Below are positions 36,856-45,438 of a DNA stretch of 51,248 nt, in pieces. Positions within the stretch are counted from its first letter, which is position 1. Every line of letters begins with the position of its first letter. This stretch comes from Flavobacteriaceae bacterium UBA3591 (GTDB lineage: Bacteria; Bacteroidota; Bacteroidia; Flavobacteriales; Flavobacteriaceae), in the NCBI GenBank assembly GCA_002375695.1, contig DFMO01000005.1, forward strand, positions 1-51,248, in the 5' to 3' direction. The notes beneath the pieces were generated by a model. It saw only the letters and a program-made list of their open reading frames with translations. It was not told the DNA's origin and searched no databases. The position numbers were made by a program, and so were the translations under genes.

Positions 36856-37515
36856 TTAACGAGTAAGTTTAACTAAATCTGAAATAGTTTCGGTAGGATT
36901 GGTTGCCCCAAAAACATAGCTGCCAGCCACCAAAACATCGGCTCCAGCTTCGACCAATTGTTTTGCGTTTTTGTCTGTAACACCCCCATCAATTTCAATT
37001 TTTGTTGAAGCGTTATTAGCCTCAATAATTTGCCTAAGTTGCCTTACTTTTTTATACGTATTTTCAATAAAGCTTTGGCCTCCAAAACCAGGGTTAACAC
37101 TCATCATGCACACCAAATCTATATCTTTAATCGTGTCTTCAAGTAAAGTTACATTGGTATGCGGATTTATGGCAACACCGGCTTGCATTCCTTCGTTTTT
37201 TATAGCCTGCAACGTACGATGCAAATGAGTACAAGCCTCATAGTGAACCGTAAGTACATTGGCGCCTAATTGGGCAAATGTTTTTATATATCTGTCTGGA
37301 TCAACAATCATTAAATGCACATCTAACGGTTTTTTGGCGTGCTGGGCGATACTTTTAATTACAGGCATACCAAATGAAATATTCGGTACAAAAACACCGT
37401 CCATTACGTCTATATGGAACCACTCGGCTTCACTATTGTTTATCAATTCAATATCGCGCTGTAAATTGGCGAAATCTGCTGCAAGTATGGATGGGGATAT
37501 AATTGTATTTTTCAT
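36856..37515 (-). CDS. rpe: Ribulose-phosphate 3-epimerase
   Basis: The 219-residue TIM barrel interconverts ribulose 5-phosphate and xylulose 5-phosphate in the pentose phosphate pathway. Signatures are ISPSILAADFANLQRDI, FHIDVMDGVFVPNISFG with metal-binding His and Asp, DVHLMI, MSVNPGFGGQSFI and EIDGGV. All catalytic residues are visible and length is standard. It ends 6 nt before the BLUF gene's stop codon region, in the same direction, so the two may share a transcript. Confidence 0.97.
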   Translation of the reverse strand: MKNTIISPSILAADFANLQRDIELINNSEAEWFHIDVMDGVFVPNISFGMPVIKSIAQHAKKPLDVHLMIVDPDRYIKTFAQLGANVLTVHYEACTHLHRTLQAIKNEGMQAGVAINPHTNVTLLEDTIKDIDLVCMMSVNPGFGGQSFIENTYKKVRQLRQIIEANNASTKIEIDGGVTDKNAKQLVEAGADVLVAGSYVFGATNPTETISDLVKLTR

Positions 37516-37521
37516 TAGAAC

Positions 37522-37920
37522 TTAGAGTAAAAAAGGTTCAATAAGGGTTTTTATATTTTCGGAATATTTGTCTTTAAAACTGTTTGTAGACAAATAATTG
37601 TTTAACCGCTCAATATCTTCTTTAGATTTTAAAACGCTAAAGGTTGCTTCGTAATTATTAAAAATACGATTTTCAACTTTTTGATTTAAAATTAATAATA
37701 ATTCGTGGTGTCTTTGATCTCTTCGAATATTGGCAAATAAATCTTGAATGGAATCTTTATCGCCTTCTAAAACTTGAAGAAAGAAATTGTTGTTGTGTAA
37801 TAAAACATCAGAAATATTTAAAGTAGTATTAGTCTTCACAACAAATTGAAACAAATCTTCCAGATTGCTAGATGATAAAATTTCTTTTTGTTTTCTTATA
37901 TAACAAAGGGTGTGCTGCAT
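37522..37920 (-). CDS. BLUF-domain blue-light photoreceptor
   Basis: Starting at ATG 37920 the protein has 132 residues and is almost only a BLUF domain, which binds FAD and senses blue light. The key residues occur in the right places: Tyr7 (HTLCYI), Asn31 and Gln49 (NNFFLQVLEGD). The Q-V-L-E-G and DQRHHELLLIL segments are family features. A reading frame extends to ATG 37974, but that would run through the sigma-factor terminator hairpin and a -7 promoter element, so the shorter start is chosen. No output domain is fused; it must act through a partner protein. rpe follows downstream. Confidence 0.88.
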   Translation of the reverse strand: MQHTLCYIRKQKEILSSSNLEDLFQFVVKTNTTLNISDVLLHNNNFFLQVLEGDKDSIQDLFANIRRDQRHHELLLILNQKVENRIFNNYEATFSVLKSKEDIERLNNYLSTNSFKDKYSENIKTLIEPFLL

Positions 37921-37927
37921 ATGCGTG

Positions 37928-37935
37928 CAAAGATA
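37928..37935 (-). promoter_or_regulatory. Candidate -7 element of the BLUF gene promoter
   Basis: The minus strand reads TATCTTTG, a full TAnnTTTG match, just 7 nt before ATG 37920. Transcription would begin at or very near the start codon, giving a leaderless or near-leaderless mRNA. No clear TTTG at -33. Confidence 0.5.
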
Positions 37936-37941
37936 GAAAAA

Positions 37942-37964
37942 ACCTCCGGTAATCAGCCGGAGGT
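37942..37964 (-). terminator. Terminator of the sigma factor gene
   Basis: An 8-bp GC-rich stem ACCTCCGG / CCGGAGGT with a 7-nt loop is followed on the minus strand by a run of six T. It lies about 165 bp after the sigma factor stop and just before the BLUF promoter. Confidence 0.8.
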
Positions 37965-38130
37965 CATTCATCAATCAAAAAACGAACAGTTACATTTCCG
38001 CTAAACCGGGAAATTAATACTGTCGTTAACGTTTAAGGATACGTTACATCTGCTTTAGTTGTAGTTTGAACACTCAAATAAGCTTCACTTTACCACTTAA
38101 ATAAAACTCTGCAGCTGAGCGTTGCCGAAG

Positions 38131-38994
38131 CTATCCTAAATATGTCATCAATATTTTACTGCGCGAAGTGTGTTTTAGCCTTCTAATTGCTTTTTCTTTA
38201 ATTTGCCGCACACGTTCTCGAGTAAGGTCAAACGTTTCACCAATTTCCTCTAAGGTCATCGGGTTTTGGTCGCCTAAACCAAAGTACAATCTAATTACAT
38301 CTGCTTCGCGGGGCGTTAAAGTTTCTAGCGCGCGTTCAATTTCGGTACGCAAAGATTCGTGTAATAATGTTTTATCGGGGTTCGGACTTTCACCACTTCT
38401 AAGTACATCGTACAAATTACTATCTTCACCTTCAACAAGGGGCGCATCCATAGATACGTGACGTCCAGAATTTTTCATAGACTCTTTAACATCGTTAATA
38501 GTCATGTCTAATTCTTTAGCTATCTCTTCGGCCGAAGGGGGACGCTCATTGGCTTGTTCCAAATAAGCGTACATTTTATTTATTTTGTTAATGCTTCCAA
38601 TTTTGTTTAGCGGCAAACGCACGATACGCGATTGCTCTGCTAAAGCTTGCAAAATTGATTGTCGAATCCACCAAACAGCATACGATATAAATTTAAAACC
38701 ACGTGTTTCATCAAAACGTTGTGCGGCTTTTATAAGACCTAAGTTCCCTTCATTAATTAAATCTGGGAGGGTTAAGCCTTGGTTTTGGTATTGCTTAGCC
38801 ACCGATACAACAAATCGTAAATTGGCCTTGGTTAATTTTTCCAAAGCTCTATGGTCACCCGCTTTTATGCGCTGTGCCAATTCTACTTCTTCATCTGCGG
38901 TGATTAAGTCAACTTTTCCAATTTCTTGAAGATACTTGTCTAAGGAAGCAGTTTCCCTGTTGGTTACCTGCTTTGTAATTTTAAGTTGTCTCAT
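38131..38994 (-). CDS. rpoD: Primary RNA polymerase sigma factor (RpoD/SigA type)
   Basis: This 287-residue sigma-70 protein has region 1.2 (SLDKYLQEIGKVDLITADEE), region 2 (LRFVVSVAKQYQNQGLTLPD, GFKFISYAVWWIRQSI for -10 recognition), region 3 (RLPLNKI) and region 4 with the helix-turn-helix TLEEIGETFDLTRERVRQIKEKAIRRLKH. It lacks the long region 1.1 and spacer of E. coli RpoD, as is normal for Bacteroidota primary sigma factors, which read TTTG/TAnnTTTG promoters. The gene stands alone, ended by the hairpin at 37942-37964. Confidence 0.95.
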   Translation of the reverse strand: MRQLKITKQVTNRETASLDKYLQEIGKVDLITADEEVELAQRIKAGDHRALEKLTKANLRFVVSVAKQYQNQGLTLPDLINEGNLGLIKAAQRFDETRGFKFISYAVWWIRQSILQALAEQSRIVRLPLNKIGSINKINKMYAYLEQANERPPSAEEIAKELDMTINDVKESMKNSGRHVSMDAPLVEGEDSNLYDVLRSGESPNPDKTLLHESLRTEIERALETLTPREADVIRLYFGLGDQNPMTLEEIGETFDLTRERVRQIKEKAIRRLKHTSRSKILMTYLG

Positions 38995-39128
38995 TTAAGG
39001 TTTGTCCTGTGGATTAAGGTTTAAACTTGTGTGATAGGTTATACGTAACAAGTTAAAAAAAGGTTACAACAATTCAATAAATAATTATTAAATAGAATTT
39101 TTCTAAACTATAATTTCATCAAAAAAAG

Positions 39129-39165
39129 AACGCCTTCAATTTAAAATCGTTAAATCGAAGGCGTT
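39129..39165 (-). terminator. Terminator of the proC-proB-proA operon
   Basis: The stem AACGCCTTC (39129-39137) pairs with GAAGGCGTT (39157-39165), with further imperfect pairing inside. On the minus strand a run of seven T follows. It lies 27 nt past the proA stop. Confidence 0.85.
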
Positions 39166-39191
39166 TTTGCAAATTAAATCTAAATTGATTT

Positions 39192-40391
39192 TTAAACTCT
39201 TACGTGGCCATCGCCGTACACATAGTATTTATTTGTAACCAATTGCTTTAGTCCTAAGGGGCCTCTGTGGTGTAATTTATCTGTGCTTATTGCCAATTCG
39301 GCACCCACGCCCATTTGTCCGCCATCGGTAAAACGAGTAGACGCATTGTGGTATACTGCGGCGCTATCTACGTTTTCCATAAAATTATTCGCTCTTTCGG
39401 TGCTTTCGGTTAAAATAGCGCTGGAGTGACCACCACTGTATTTATTAATTTTTGAAATAGCTTCTTCCATTGAATCTACTGCCCCAATGGCAATTTTCAT
39501 CGCTAAAAATTCTTTGAACCAAATGGATTCATCTTTTATTTCTTCGGAAGAAGAAAGCGTTTTTTTAACTTCAGAATCTACAATAACTTCCACTTTTGAA
39601 GCTTTAAGAACTTCTTTTAATTCAATTAATTTAGCCTCGTAATTTGGAATTTTGGTATCCATTAAAACTTTATCTAACGCATTACAGCCCGAAATTTTAT
39701 TGGTCTTAGCATTAATAATTACTTCGAGTGTTTTTTTCCAATCGGCATCTTCGGCAACGTATAAAAAGTTATTACCTCTACCGCTAACCAAAACAGCACA
39801 ACTTGCATTTTCTTTTACAAATTGAATAAGTCTTTCGCCGCCACGGGGAACAATTAAGTCTAAAGGCTCGTCTGGATTCTTTAAAAAGGCGCGTGTTTCT
39901 TCGCGATTTAACTCCAGCATTTTAATCCAATCTGTTGTAAGGTTATTGGCGCGAAGTGCATCGTGCCAAAATTTCACCAATACTTTATTGCTGTGATATG
40001 CTTCTTTTCCACCTTTTAGTAAAATTTTGTTATTGGCTTTAAATGCTAATACTGCAGCCTCGATTGTTACATCGGGTCTGGATTCGTAAATAATCATTAT
40101 GGTGCCAAATGGGGCTGTTTTGTTTATAATTTTTAGTCCACTGTCTAATTGGTCACTGCTTATTACTTTGCTAACAGGGTCTTCCTGGTTTTTAACTTCA
40201 GAAATGGCGTTTATCATTTCGTCTATTTTGGCATTGTTAACCACAAGCCTATCATACAATGCTTGGTCCTCTTTTTTAAAGGCATTCAAGTCTTTTTTAT
40301 TGGCACTTAATAATTCTTCACGGTTTTTATCTATAATTGTTATCATAGATGCTAACACGTTATTTTTTAATTTTTCGTTTATCAACTTCAT
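39192..40391 (-). CDS. proA: Glutamate-5-semialdehyde dehydrogenase (gamma-glutamyl phosphate reductase)
   Basis: The 399-residue NADPH-dependent enzyme of the aldehyde dehydrogenase superfamily performs the second step of proline synthesis. It shows PFGTIMIIYESRPDVTIEAAVLAFKANN, LIVPRGGERLIQFV, the active-site region NKISGCNALDKVLMD and the C-terminal TDGGQMGVGAELAISTDKLHHRGPLGL, all highly diagnostic. It is last in the proC-proB-proA operon, 24 nt after proB. Confidence 0.97.
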   Translation of the reverse strand: MKLINEKLKNNVLASMITIIDKNREELLSANKKDLNAFKKEDQALYDRLVVNNAKIDEMINAISEVKNQEDPVSKVISSDQLDSGLKIINKTAPFGTIMIIYESRPDVTIEAAVLAFKANNKILLKGGKEAYHSNKVLVKFWHDALRANNLTTDWIKMLELNREETRAFLKNPDEPLDLIVPRGGERLIQFVKENASCAVLVSGRGNNFLYVAEDADWKKTLEVIINAKTNKISGCNALDKVLMDTKIPNYEAKLIELKEVLKASKVEVIVDSEVKKTLSSSEEIKDESIWFKEFLAMKIAIGAVDSMEEAISKINKYSGGHSSAILTESTERANNFMENVDSAAVYHNASTRFTDGGQMGVGAELAISTDKLHHRGPLGLKQLVTNKYYVYGDGHVRV

Positions 40392-40415
40392 ATTCTTCTC
40401 TCTTTAACTTTTTTA

Positions 40416-41183
40416 TTAATAAAATTTTGTTCCTAAATCTTTTCCTTTTAAAAGATCTACAATTACGTTTTTACGTTTTCCGTTTGCGATATAGGTAGGA
40501 ATTTTTTTCTTCGCGGTTTGCTTCGCAATTTTTAGTTTCGATTTCATACCACCGCGGCCTTCGCCTTCACCCTTATTAGATTGTTGAACGTAATGCTCTA
40601 CAACTTCTTCATGGTGAACTTCACTTAACTTTTCTGAATCATCATCATCTGGATGGCCGGTATAGAGACCATCGGTATCGGTTAAAATTACCAGGGCATC
40701 GGCGTCTATTAATTCGGCAACCAGGCTGGCCAATTCATCGTTATCGCTAAACATAGACATGGTTAGCGACACAGCATCGTCCTCATTCGCAATGGGTACA
40801 ATTCCTTCGGCAATAAGGCCTTCGTAACAATTAATCATATTTTCACGGTGCTTTCCTGGTGTAAAATCGCGTTTGGTTGCTAAAATTTGCGCACAACGCA
40901 TACCGTGATTGTGAAATAAACTGTAGTAATGCCTCATCATTCTAGGTTGCCCAACCGAAGAGTAAATTTGTCTACGGGTAGCATCGTCTTTTGCCAGACA
41001 CTCGCCTAGTACTTCCATGCCGGCAATGGCAGATCCCGAAGATACCAGCACAGGGGCGTAGCCATCTTCATACAAAGCTGCGATTTGCCGCACCAATTCA
41101 TCTAAAATGGGTCCTACAATTCGATTATCTTTATTAGTCATAACGTTGGTTCCTACTTTAATAACCACTCGTTTATCGCTCAT
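40416..41183 (-). CDS. proB: Glutamate 5-kinase without PUA domain
   Basis: The 255-residue amino-acid kinase phosphorylates the gamma carboxyl of glutamate, the first and regulated step of proline synthesis. It begins VVIKVGTNVMT and has LVSSGSAIAGMEVLG, NENDAVS-like NEDDAVSLTMSMFSDNDELAS and GRGGMKSKLKIAKQ. It lacks the C-terminal PUA domain found in the 367-residue E. coli enzyme, a common shorter form. It is the middle gene of the operon. Confidence 0.96.
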   Translation of the reverse strand: MSDKRVVIKVGTNVMTNKDNRIVGPILDELVRQIAALYEDGYAPVLVSSGSAIAGMEVLGECLAKDDATRRQIYSSVGQPRMMRHYYSLFHNHGMRCAQILATKRDFTPGKHRENMINCYEGLIAEGIVPIANEDDAVSLTMSMFSDNDELASLVAELIDADALVILTDTDGLYTGHPDDDDSEKLSEVHHEEVVEHYVQQSNKGEGEGRGGMKSKLKIAKQTAKKKIPTYIANGKRKNVIVDLLKGKDLGTKFY

Positions 41184-41215
41184 AATTTTAATTTTCTCTT
41201 TTTTGTTTTTAAATT

Positions 41216-42016
41216 TTACTTTCCTAGTTCGGTAGCTCTATTAAAAGCTGCATATGCGGCCTCTTTAATTAATTCTTTTACATTGTTATCTTCCATAGAA
41301 TCTAGTGCTGCGCGTGTTGTTCCGCCTTTTGAAGCTACTTTATTCATCCAGCTATTTGGAGATAAATCACTTTCAGTAAATAATTTTACGGCACCCTCAA
41401 AAGTTTGGGTTACCAATACTTTTGAATCATTTTGCGAAAAGCCCATTTTTAGGGCTGCTTCCATCATAGATTGCATAAAATAAAATACATAGGCCGGGCC
41501 ACTTCCCGAAATACCCGTGGATGCGTTTATATAGTTTTCATTCTCGACATGTATGGCTTCGCCAGTAGTATCCAACAAGTTGCGAACCATTAATAATTCT
41601 ACGCGGCTTATTTCTTTTGCCTCAGTAAAAGAGGTAACTCCCAACCCTACTTTTGCGGGTAGATTAGGCATGGCGCGAACCACTTTTTTAACCTCTAAAC
41701 TTGTTTGAATAGTTTCAATTGTTACCCCAGCCATTAACGAAATAAACACTTGATCTGCAGTAACCATAGATTTCATTTTTTCGAATAAATCGTCACTGTG
41801 ATACGGTTTAACCGCTATAAAAACAATGTCGGCTTTGGGAAGACAATCTTCTAAATTTTGGTAAACATCAAAATGTGGGACTTTTTTTAAAGTTGAAATT
41901 TTTTCTTCAGAAACATCGTAAATCATTAAATTTCTACGATTTAAAAGGGGCGATTTTGCCATTCCTTCGGCATAAGTTAACCCCATATTTCCTGCCCCAA
42001 TTACTAGTACTTTCAT
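41216..42016 (-). CDS. proC: Pyrroline-5-carboxylate reductase
   Basis: Starting at ATG 42016 the protein has 266 residues and begins MKVLVIGAGNMGLTYAEG, the NAD(P)H Rossmann motif; the 11 residues added by an upstream ATG at 42049 are unlike the family. MPNLPAKVGLGVTSF and GISGSGPAYVFYFM are signature blocks. It reduces pyrroline-5-carboxylate to proline. It is first in the proC-proB-proA operon. The C-terminal block GGTTRAALDSME is the usual ending region. Confidence 0.96.
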   Translation of the reverse strand: MKVLVIGAGNMGLTYAEGMAKSPLLNRRNLMIYDVSEEKISTLKKVPHFDVYQNLEDCLPKADIVFIAVKPYHSDDLFEKMKSMVTADQVFISLMAGVTIETIQTSLEVKKVVRAMPNLPAKVGLGVTSFTEAKEISRVELLMVRNLLDTTGEAIHVENENYINASTGISGSGPAYVFYFMQSMMEAALKMGFSQNDSKVLVTQTFEGAVKLFTESDLSPNSWMNKVASKGGTTRAALDSMEDNNVKELIKEAAYAAFNRATELGK

Positions 42017-42317
42017 AATTTGTTTTATTGTTTGCCATTCATGATGCAAGCACTATGCGAGAGGGCCATTAATATATTTTATTTCTGAAATGTTAGTAGA
42101 AATCTGCGCTTAGCACACGGTATAGCGTACCTAAGCGATATTTTTAAAAATTTTGTAAAAAAAGTAAAAGAGGTGACAGATTTGCGCAAATTGCGATAAT
42201 TCGGCAATAATGGCATAAATGTTTTAAAAATGCGAAAAGCTTATAGGGTAGTGGGGGAGCTAATTTTTGATTGTTTAATCAGTTATAAAATAAGGTTTTA
42301 CAAATTTTTAAACTTTG
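42017..42317. other. Intergenic stretch upstream of proC, no gene seen
   Basis: About 300 AT-rich bases without a convincing coding frame, hairpin with T run, or full TAnnTTTG promoter element. Confidence 0.4.
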
Positions 42318-42809
42318 TTATCGCTCAATTCGTTCTTTTTCTAAAATATTAATTACTCCAACTCCATCAACAAGCCATGCGCCGTTTTTCTGCTTCATTT
42401 TAATATTCAGTTTAAAGTCGCTCCAATCTATTCCAACTACTGTTATTAAATTATTTTTTGGATGAGTTGTGGCTAATTGGAATCCTTTGTAAGGATAATC
42501 TTGAGCATCGAAAATAGGATCAAAACCAAGCCCAACAATTGGATCGTTCTTTTTTGCTTCAGTAACTAAACTTTTGAGCTCGGTTTTAAAATTTTGCGTA
42601 ACGTTAGGTTGTTTTAAAATATATTTAATCAAGTCATAATCTGCACTGTAATTATTGCAATACGCAACATAATTGTTGATGAAATCTACAGCAACTTTTT
42701 GGGCTGTAACTGTATTTTTAGGTTGTTTTATAACAGTTTTTTCACCTTCGGAAATACTGCTTTTACAGCCAATAACTGCGAGAATTAAAATGATAAAAAT
42801 TTTTTTCAC
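42318..42809 (-). CDS. Small lipoprotein, possibly DUF3828-like
   Basis: With a GTG start at 42809 the protein has 163 residues and a clean lipoprotein signal ending AVIGC (Cys15). The in-frame ATG at 42848 would overlap the preceding VOC gene and add a poor start to the signal. The mature part contains FINNYVAYCNNYSADYDLIKYIL, and later IVGLGFDPIFDAQDYP and ITVVGIDWSDFKLNIKMKQKNGAWLVDGVGVINI, resembling DUF3828-type proteins with an NTF2-like fold, but this is only a visual match. It follows the VOC gene in the same direction. Confidence 0.65.
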   Translation of the reverse strand: MKKIFIILILAVIGCKSSISEGEKTVIKQPKNTVTAQKVAVDFINNYVAYCNNYSADYDLIKYILKQPNVTQNFKTELKSLVTEAKKNDPIVGLGFDPIFDAQDYPYKGFQLATTHPKNNLITVVGIDWSDFKLNIKMKQKNGAWLVDGVGVINILEKERIER

Positions 42810-42822
42810 CCTTAAAATTATT

Positions 42823-43263
42823 TTATATAGTTCTATTTGGGTCGTCAAAACTTACCATCCACTGTATCCCGAATTGATCGATAAAATTTCCGAAGTACGA
42901 ATTCCAAAAAGTCATTCCTATTGGCATAATTACCTTTCCGTTTTTAGAGAGCGTGTTAAAAATTCTGTCGGCTTCTTCTTTGCTATCGGTATTTATCGAT
43001 ATTGAAAAATTGTTGCCTTGCGTAAAAGTTGAGGCCCATTCGCCTCCGGTATCGCTTCCCATTAAAACCGAAGTTTTGCTTATAGGGTACGACACGTGCA
43101 TTATTTTTTCTTTTTCGGCTTCGGCAGCTGGATATTCTGGGTTTTCGGGCATATCTTTAAATTTTGCGATGTGCGCAAAATCTCCACCAAATACAGTTTT
43201 GTAAAAGTTAAAAGCCTTTTCACAGTTTCCGTTGAAGGTTAAATAAGTGTTTAAAGTTGTCAT
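42823..43263 (-). CDS. VOC family protein, PhnB/glyoxalase-like
   Basis: The 146-residue protein begins LNTYLTFNGNCEKAFNFYKTVFGGD, the start of the PhnB-like branch of the vicinal oxygen chelate superfamily. It has GNNFSISINTDSKEEADRIFNTLSKNGKVIMP and YFGNFIDQFGIQWMVSFD. Members adopt paired beta-alpha-beta-beta-beta modules, and the reaction of this branch is mostly unknown. The next gene starts 14 nt beyond its stop, so they may be co-transcribed. Confidence 0.88.
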   Translation of the reverse strand: MTTLNTYLTFNGNCEKAFNFYKTVFGGDFAHIAKFKDMPENPEYPAAEAEKEKIMHVSYPISKTSVLMGSDTGGEWASTFTQGNNFSISINTDSKEEADRIFNTLSKNGKVIMPIGMTFWNSYFGNFIDQFGIQWMVSFDDPNRTI

Positions 43264-43450
43264 ATTTTATTTCTTTTCAATTCATTATACTCGCAAACTA
43301 CTATCGTATAATAAAGGCACAATTGTTTGGTAAAACCCCTTAATTGCGCAATAAGTTTATTTTTTAGGAAGTACAATATAACTGTTTAAGCGATATTTTA
43401 CTGCAATTAATTAGGCACTTATTTTAAAATAAACAATTGCTTACATAAAA

Positions 43451-43478
43451 GAGCCTTTGCGTTTTATTACAAAGGCTC
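43451..43478. terminator. Terminator between VOC and GreA/B-like genes
   Basis: A perfect 9-bp stem GAGCCTTTG / CAAAGGCTC with A run on the left and T run on the right lies 17 nt past the stop of the GreA/B-like gene. On the minus strand the T run is shorter but present. Confidence 0.75.
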
Positions 43479-43495
43479 TCTTTTTGTTTTATGGC

Positions 43496-43870
43496 TTAAA
43501 GATTTTCAACCTTTAAAATTTCTAGTTTCTTTTCGCCATTTTTAAATGGCCAAGTAATTACATCGCCTACCTGTCTACCAATCGTAGCAACAGCAACATC
43601 GCATAAAATAGATAGCTTTCCTTTTTTGTTATTCACTTTTGAGGTTGAAACAAACATATATTCTTTCTCCTTATTTTCTGTGTGATCCTTAATTTTTACT
43701 CGTCGGTTTACCGTAACAATATCTTCTGGTAATTCTCGTCTAAGTACCTGTTGTGCATTTTTTAATTCTAAGGTTAACAGTTCTTCCTCTTCTCTTGTTA
43801 CTTTTTTTCTTCTAATATGATCTTTAATCATATCGTATATACCGGTGGTTACAATTATATTTTTCGACAT
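43496..43870 (-). CDS. GreA/GreB-family elongation factor-like protein
   Basis: From ATG 43870 the protein has 124 residues; an upstream in-frame ATG (43924) adds a hydrophobic stretch unlike the family. A short N-terminal helical segment (TREEEELLTLELKNAQQVLR) is followed by the GreA/GreB C-terminal FKBP-like domain, with VAVATIGRQVGDVITWPFKNGEKKLEILKV. Because the N-terminal coiled-coil is shorter than in GreA, it may act like Rnk-type proteins that bind RNA polymerase rather than as a full cleavage factor. Confidence 0.8.
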   Translation of the reverse strand: MSKNIIVTTGIYDMIKDHIRRKKVTREEEELLTLELKNAQQVLRRELPEDIVTVNRRVKIKDHTENKEKEYMFVSTSKVNNKKGKLSILCDVAVATIGRQVGDVITWPFKNGEKKLEILKVENL

Positions 43871-44331
43871 AATATATTTTTTATTTAATGGTTTCTTAAA
43901 ACTGAATAATAGCGACTCAATCATTCCAAATAGTGCATAGCATTATGTGCTCTCAAATTTGAATGCAAATAGTTTTAAGAATAAAGATTGAAATTTAAGA
44001 TTTGATGTAAGTAGCCCTGTTTTGAGTCTAAACAGGGATTAATCAATAAACTCTTTCGAGTTTTTTAAAAAAATATCGTCGTGTAGATAGGATAATAACA
44101 GCCCTAACCCTAAAGATTTTTTTCTGAAATATATAAAGTGAAATGCTGTCATTTGTATTCAAAGTTAACAAGTTACAAAGTTAATCATTAAATAGAGTAT
44201 TTACAATTTTAAAGTTGTTAAGCTGCTATAATTAACTTTGTTTTTAGGTTTACATCTCGGTTTTAGTGATTTGAATTTTGGAATATATCTTTATAAAACG
44301 AATACTAAACTTAATATTTTGTTGAAAGAAG

Positions 44332-44505
44332 TTATTTATACTTATAATTAGTTAAAATATCAGCTATTTCTTTTCCAACTTCTTCTTCTAATCGAGCCGA
44401 TAATTCCGAATTAGAAAGTCTGTCGTTTTCACTCAAATCGGTATTAATTAAAAAATTGCGAAGTTTAATTATAATTTCTTTATTGCCAGTATTAAGTAAT
44501 TTTTT
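44332..44505 (-). pseudogene. C-terminal remnant of an unidentified gene
   Basis: The minus strand is open for 57 codons up to a TAA at 44332-44334, with coding-like, mostly polar sequence (NTGNKEIIIKLRNFL, NDRLSNSELSARLEEEVGKE, IADILTNYKYK). There is no ATG in frame and a stop lies directly upstream in an A/T run (44506-44508). It looks like the end of a decayed or frameshifted gene. The family is not recognised. Confidence 0.35.
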
Positions 44506-44589
44506 TTAGTTTTTAGATAAATTAGGCTATAGTTTGTAACTAATCCAACTCATTGGCGTCTTATATTTAAATCTTAAATACATTCTGAA

Positions 44590-44682
44590 ATGTCAAAATT
44601 TTTAAAAGCATTAAAACAAAAACTCATTCAACTTTATAGATGCGAAGTAAGAACTTTCAATAGAATTCTAGGTATTAAATAA
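44590..44682 (+). CDS. Possible 30-residue basic small protein
   Basis: ATG at 44590 opens a frame of 30 codons ending TAA (44680-44682). The product begins MSKFLKALKQKLIQLYRCEV and ends RTFNRILGIK. It is basic (many Lys and Arg, one Glu) and could form an amphipathic helix. No ribosome binding site or promoter is convincing. In AT-rich gaps such frames arise by chance, so this is tentative. Confidence 0.25.
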   Translation: MSKFLKALKQKLIQLYRCEVRTFNRILGIK

Positions 44683-44753
44683 TAAAGTAGTGTCATATTT
44701 AATTTAAGGTGGTGCAATTATTTCCGAATCCTATTACTCGATAGATATTTTTT

Positions 44754-45257
44754 TTACAACTTGGGTTTTATATTGTTAGCAACAAAAATTTTTCCTAAAA
44801 CGTTGCGCAACTCATTTTCTCTTTGCGTCCCGATTATAAATTTTTTTCCGTTTTTTAATTCTATTGCAAGTCCGTGATTTCCTTTTATATTGTAAACGAT
44901 TCCGTACGTTGTCCAAAGTCGGATTCCCCATCCGCCAACAAAGCCATAGTTCACGACTTTAGCGTTTTTTATTTCGTTCCAATTTACGCGCTTTTTAATA
45001 AAAGGGAAGAAATTCATTCGTATTTCATTTTGGTCAATTTCTGTTTTTAGTTGCATAAACCAAAACATAGCTATTAATCCAAAAACTAACGTGCAAAAAA
45101 ATATAAGTCCGACGAGAGGCATCGGTTTATCTCCAATTTTTTCTGAATGAACTAATTGATTATAAATTGCGATAATTGGTAAAACTCCAATACCAATTAA
45201 GATCAACCACAGCCACCACTGTCTAAATTTTTGTTCTTCTTTAAATTCAGTTTTCAT
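44754..45257 (-). CDS. Two-span membrane protein with PH-like cytoplasmic domain, unknown function
   Basis: The 167-residue protein has two membrane spans (about 15-35 and 46-68) and a soluble C-terminal part. The latter contains TEIDQNEIRMNFFPFIKKRVNWNEIKNAKVVNYG and later LAIELKNGKKFIIGTQRENELRNVL. That pattern (a strand set, then a helix after GTQ) resembles bacterial PH-like domains of membrane proteins. No catalytic motif is visible and no neighbour suggests a role. It is flanked by long gaps. Confidence 0.75.
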   Translation of the reverse strand: MKTEFKEEQKFRQWWLWLILIGIGVLPIIAIYNQLVHSEKIGDKPMPLVGLIFFCTLVFGLIAMFWFMQLKTEIDQNEIRMNFFPFIKKRVNWNEIKNAKVVNYGFVGGWGIRLWTTYGIVYNIKGNHGLAIELKNGKKFIIGTQRENELRNVLGKIFVANNIKPKL

Positions 45258-45438
45258 TTTCTTTTTAATAGTAAATACCTTATAATCTATTTTCAGTCTA
45301 TTAGCATTTATTCAACCGTATTGTCAAAACCAGCCTCTTTTCATAATTGATTAATTTTTTCTGAATTCATTTTGGAGCCAAATTATCATGTTTACATCTG
45401 CTCGTTTTGCAGGTGGTCAAGCGAGAAATATCGCTTTG

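Larger units (their letters stand above)
43871..44753. other. Long AT-rich gap with gene remnants
   Basis: Some 880 bases hold no complete normal gene. A hairpin CCCTGTTT / AAACAGGG at 44015-44037 has no T run. A stop-to-stop coding fragment lies at 44332-44505 (minus) and a 30-codon frame at 44590-44682 (plus), both listed separately. The rest shows nothing I can name. Confidence 0.5.

Noticed and set aside
37921..37974. N-terminal extension of the BLUF protein (start at 37974)
   Set aside because: It would encode the terminator hairpin of the preceding sigma factor gene and the candidate promoter, and the added residues do not belong to the BLUF fold.
44015..44037. Hairpin CCCTGTTT / AAACAGGG as a terminator
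   Set aside because: No T run follows on either strand and no gene ends nearby.
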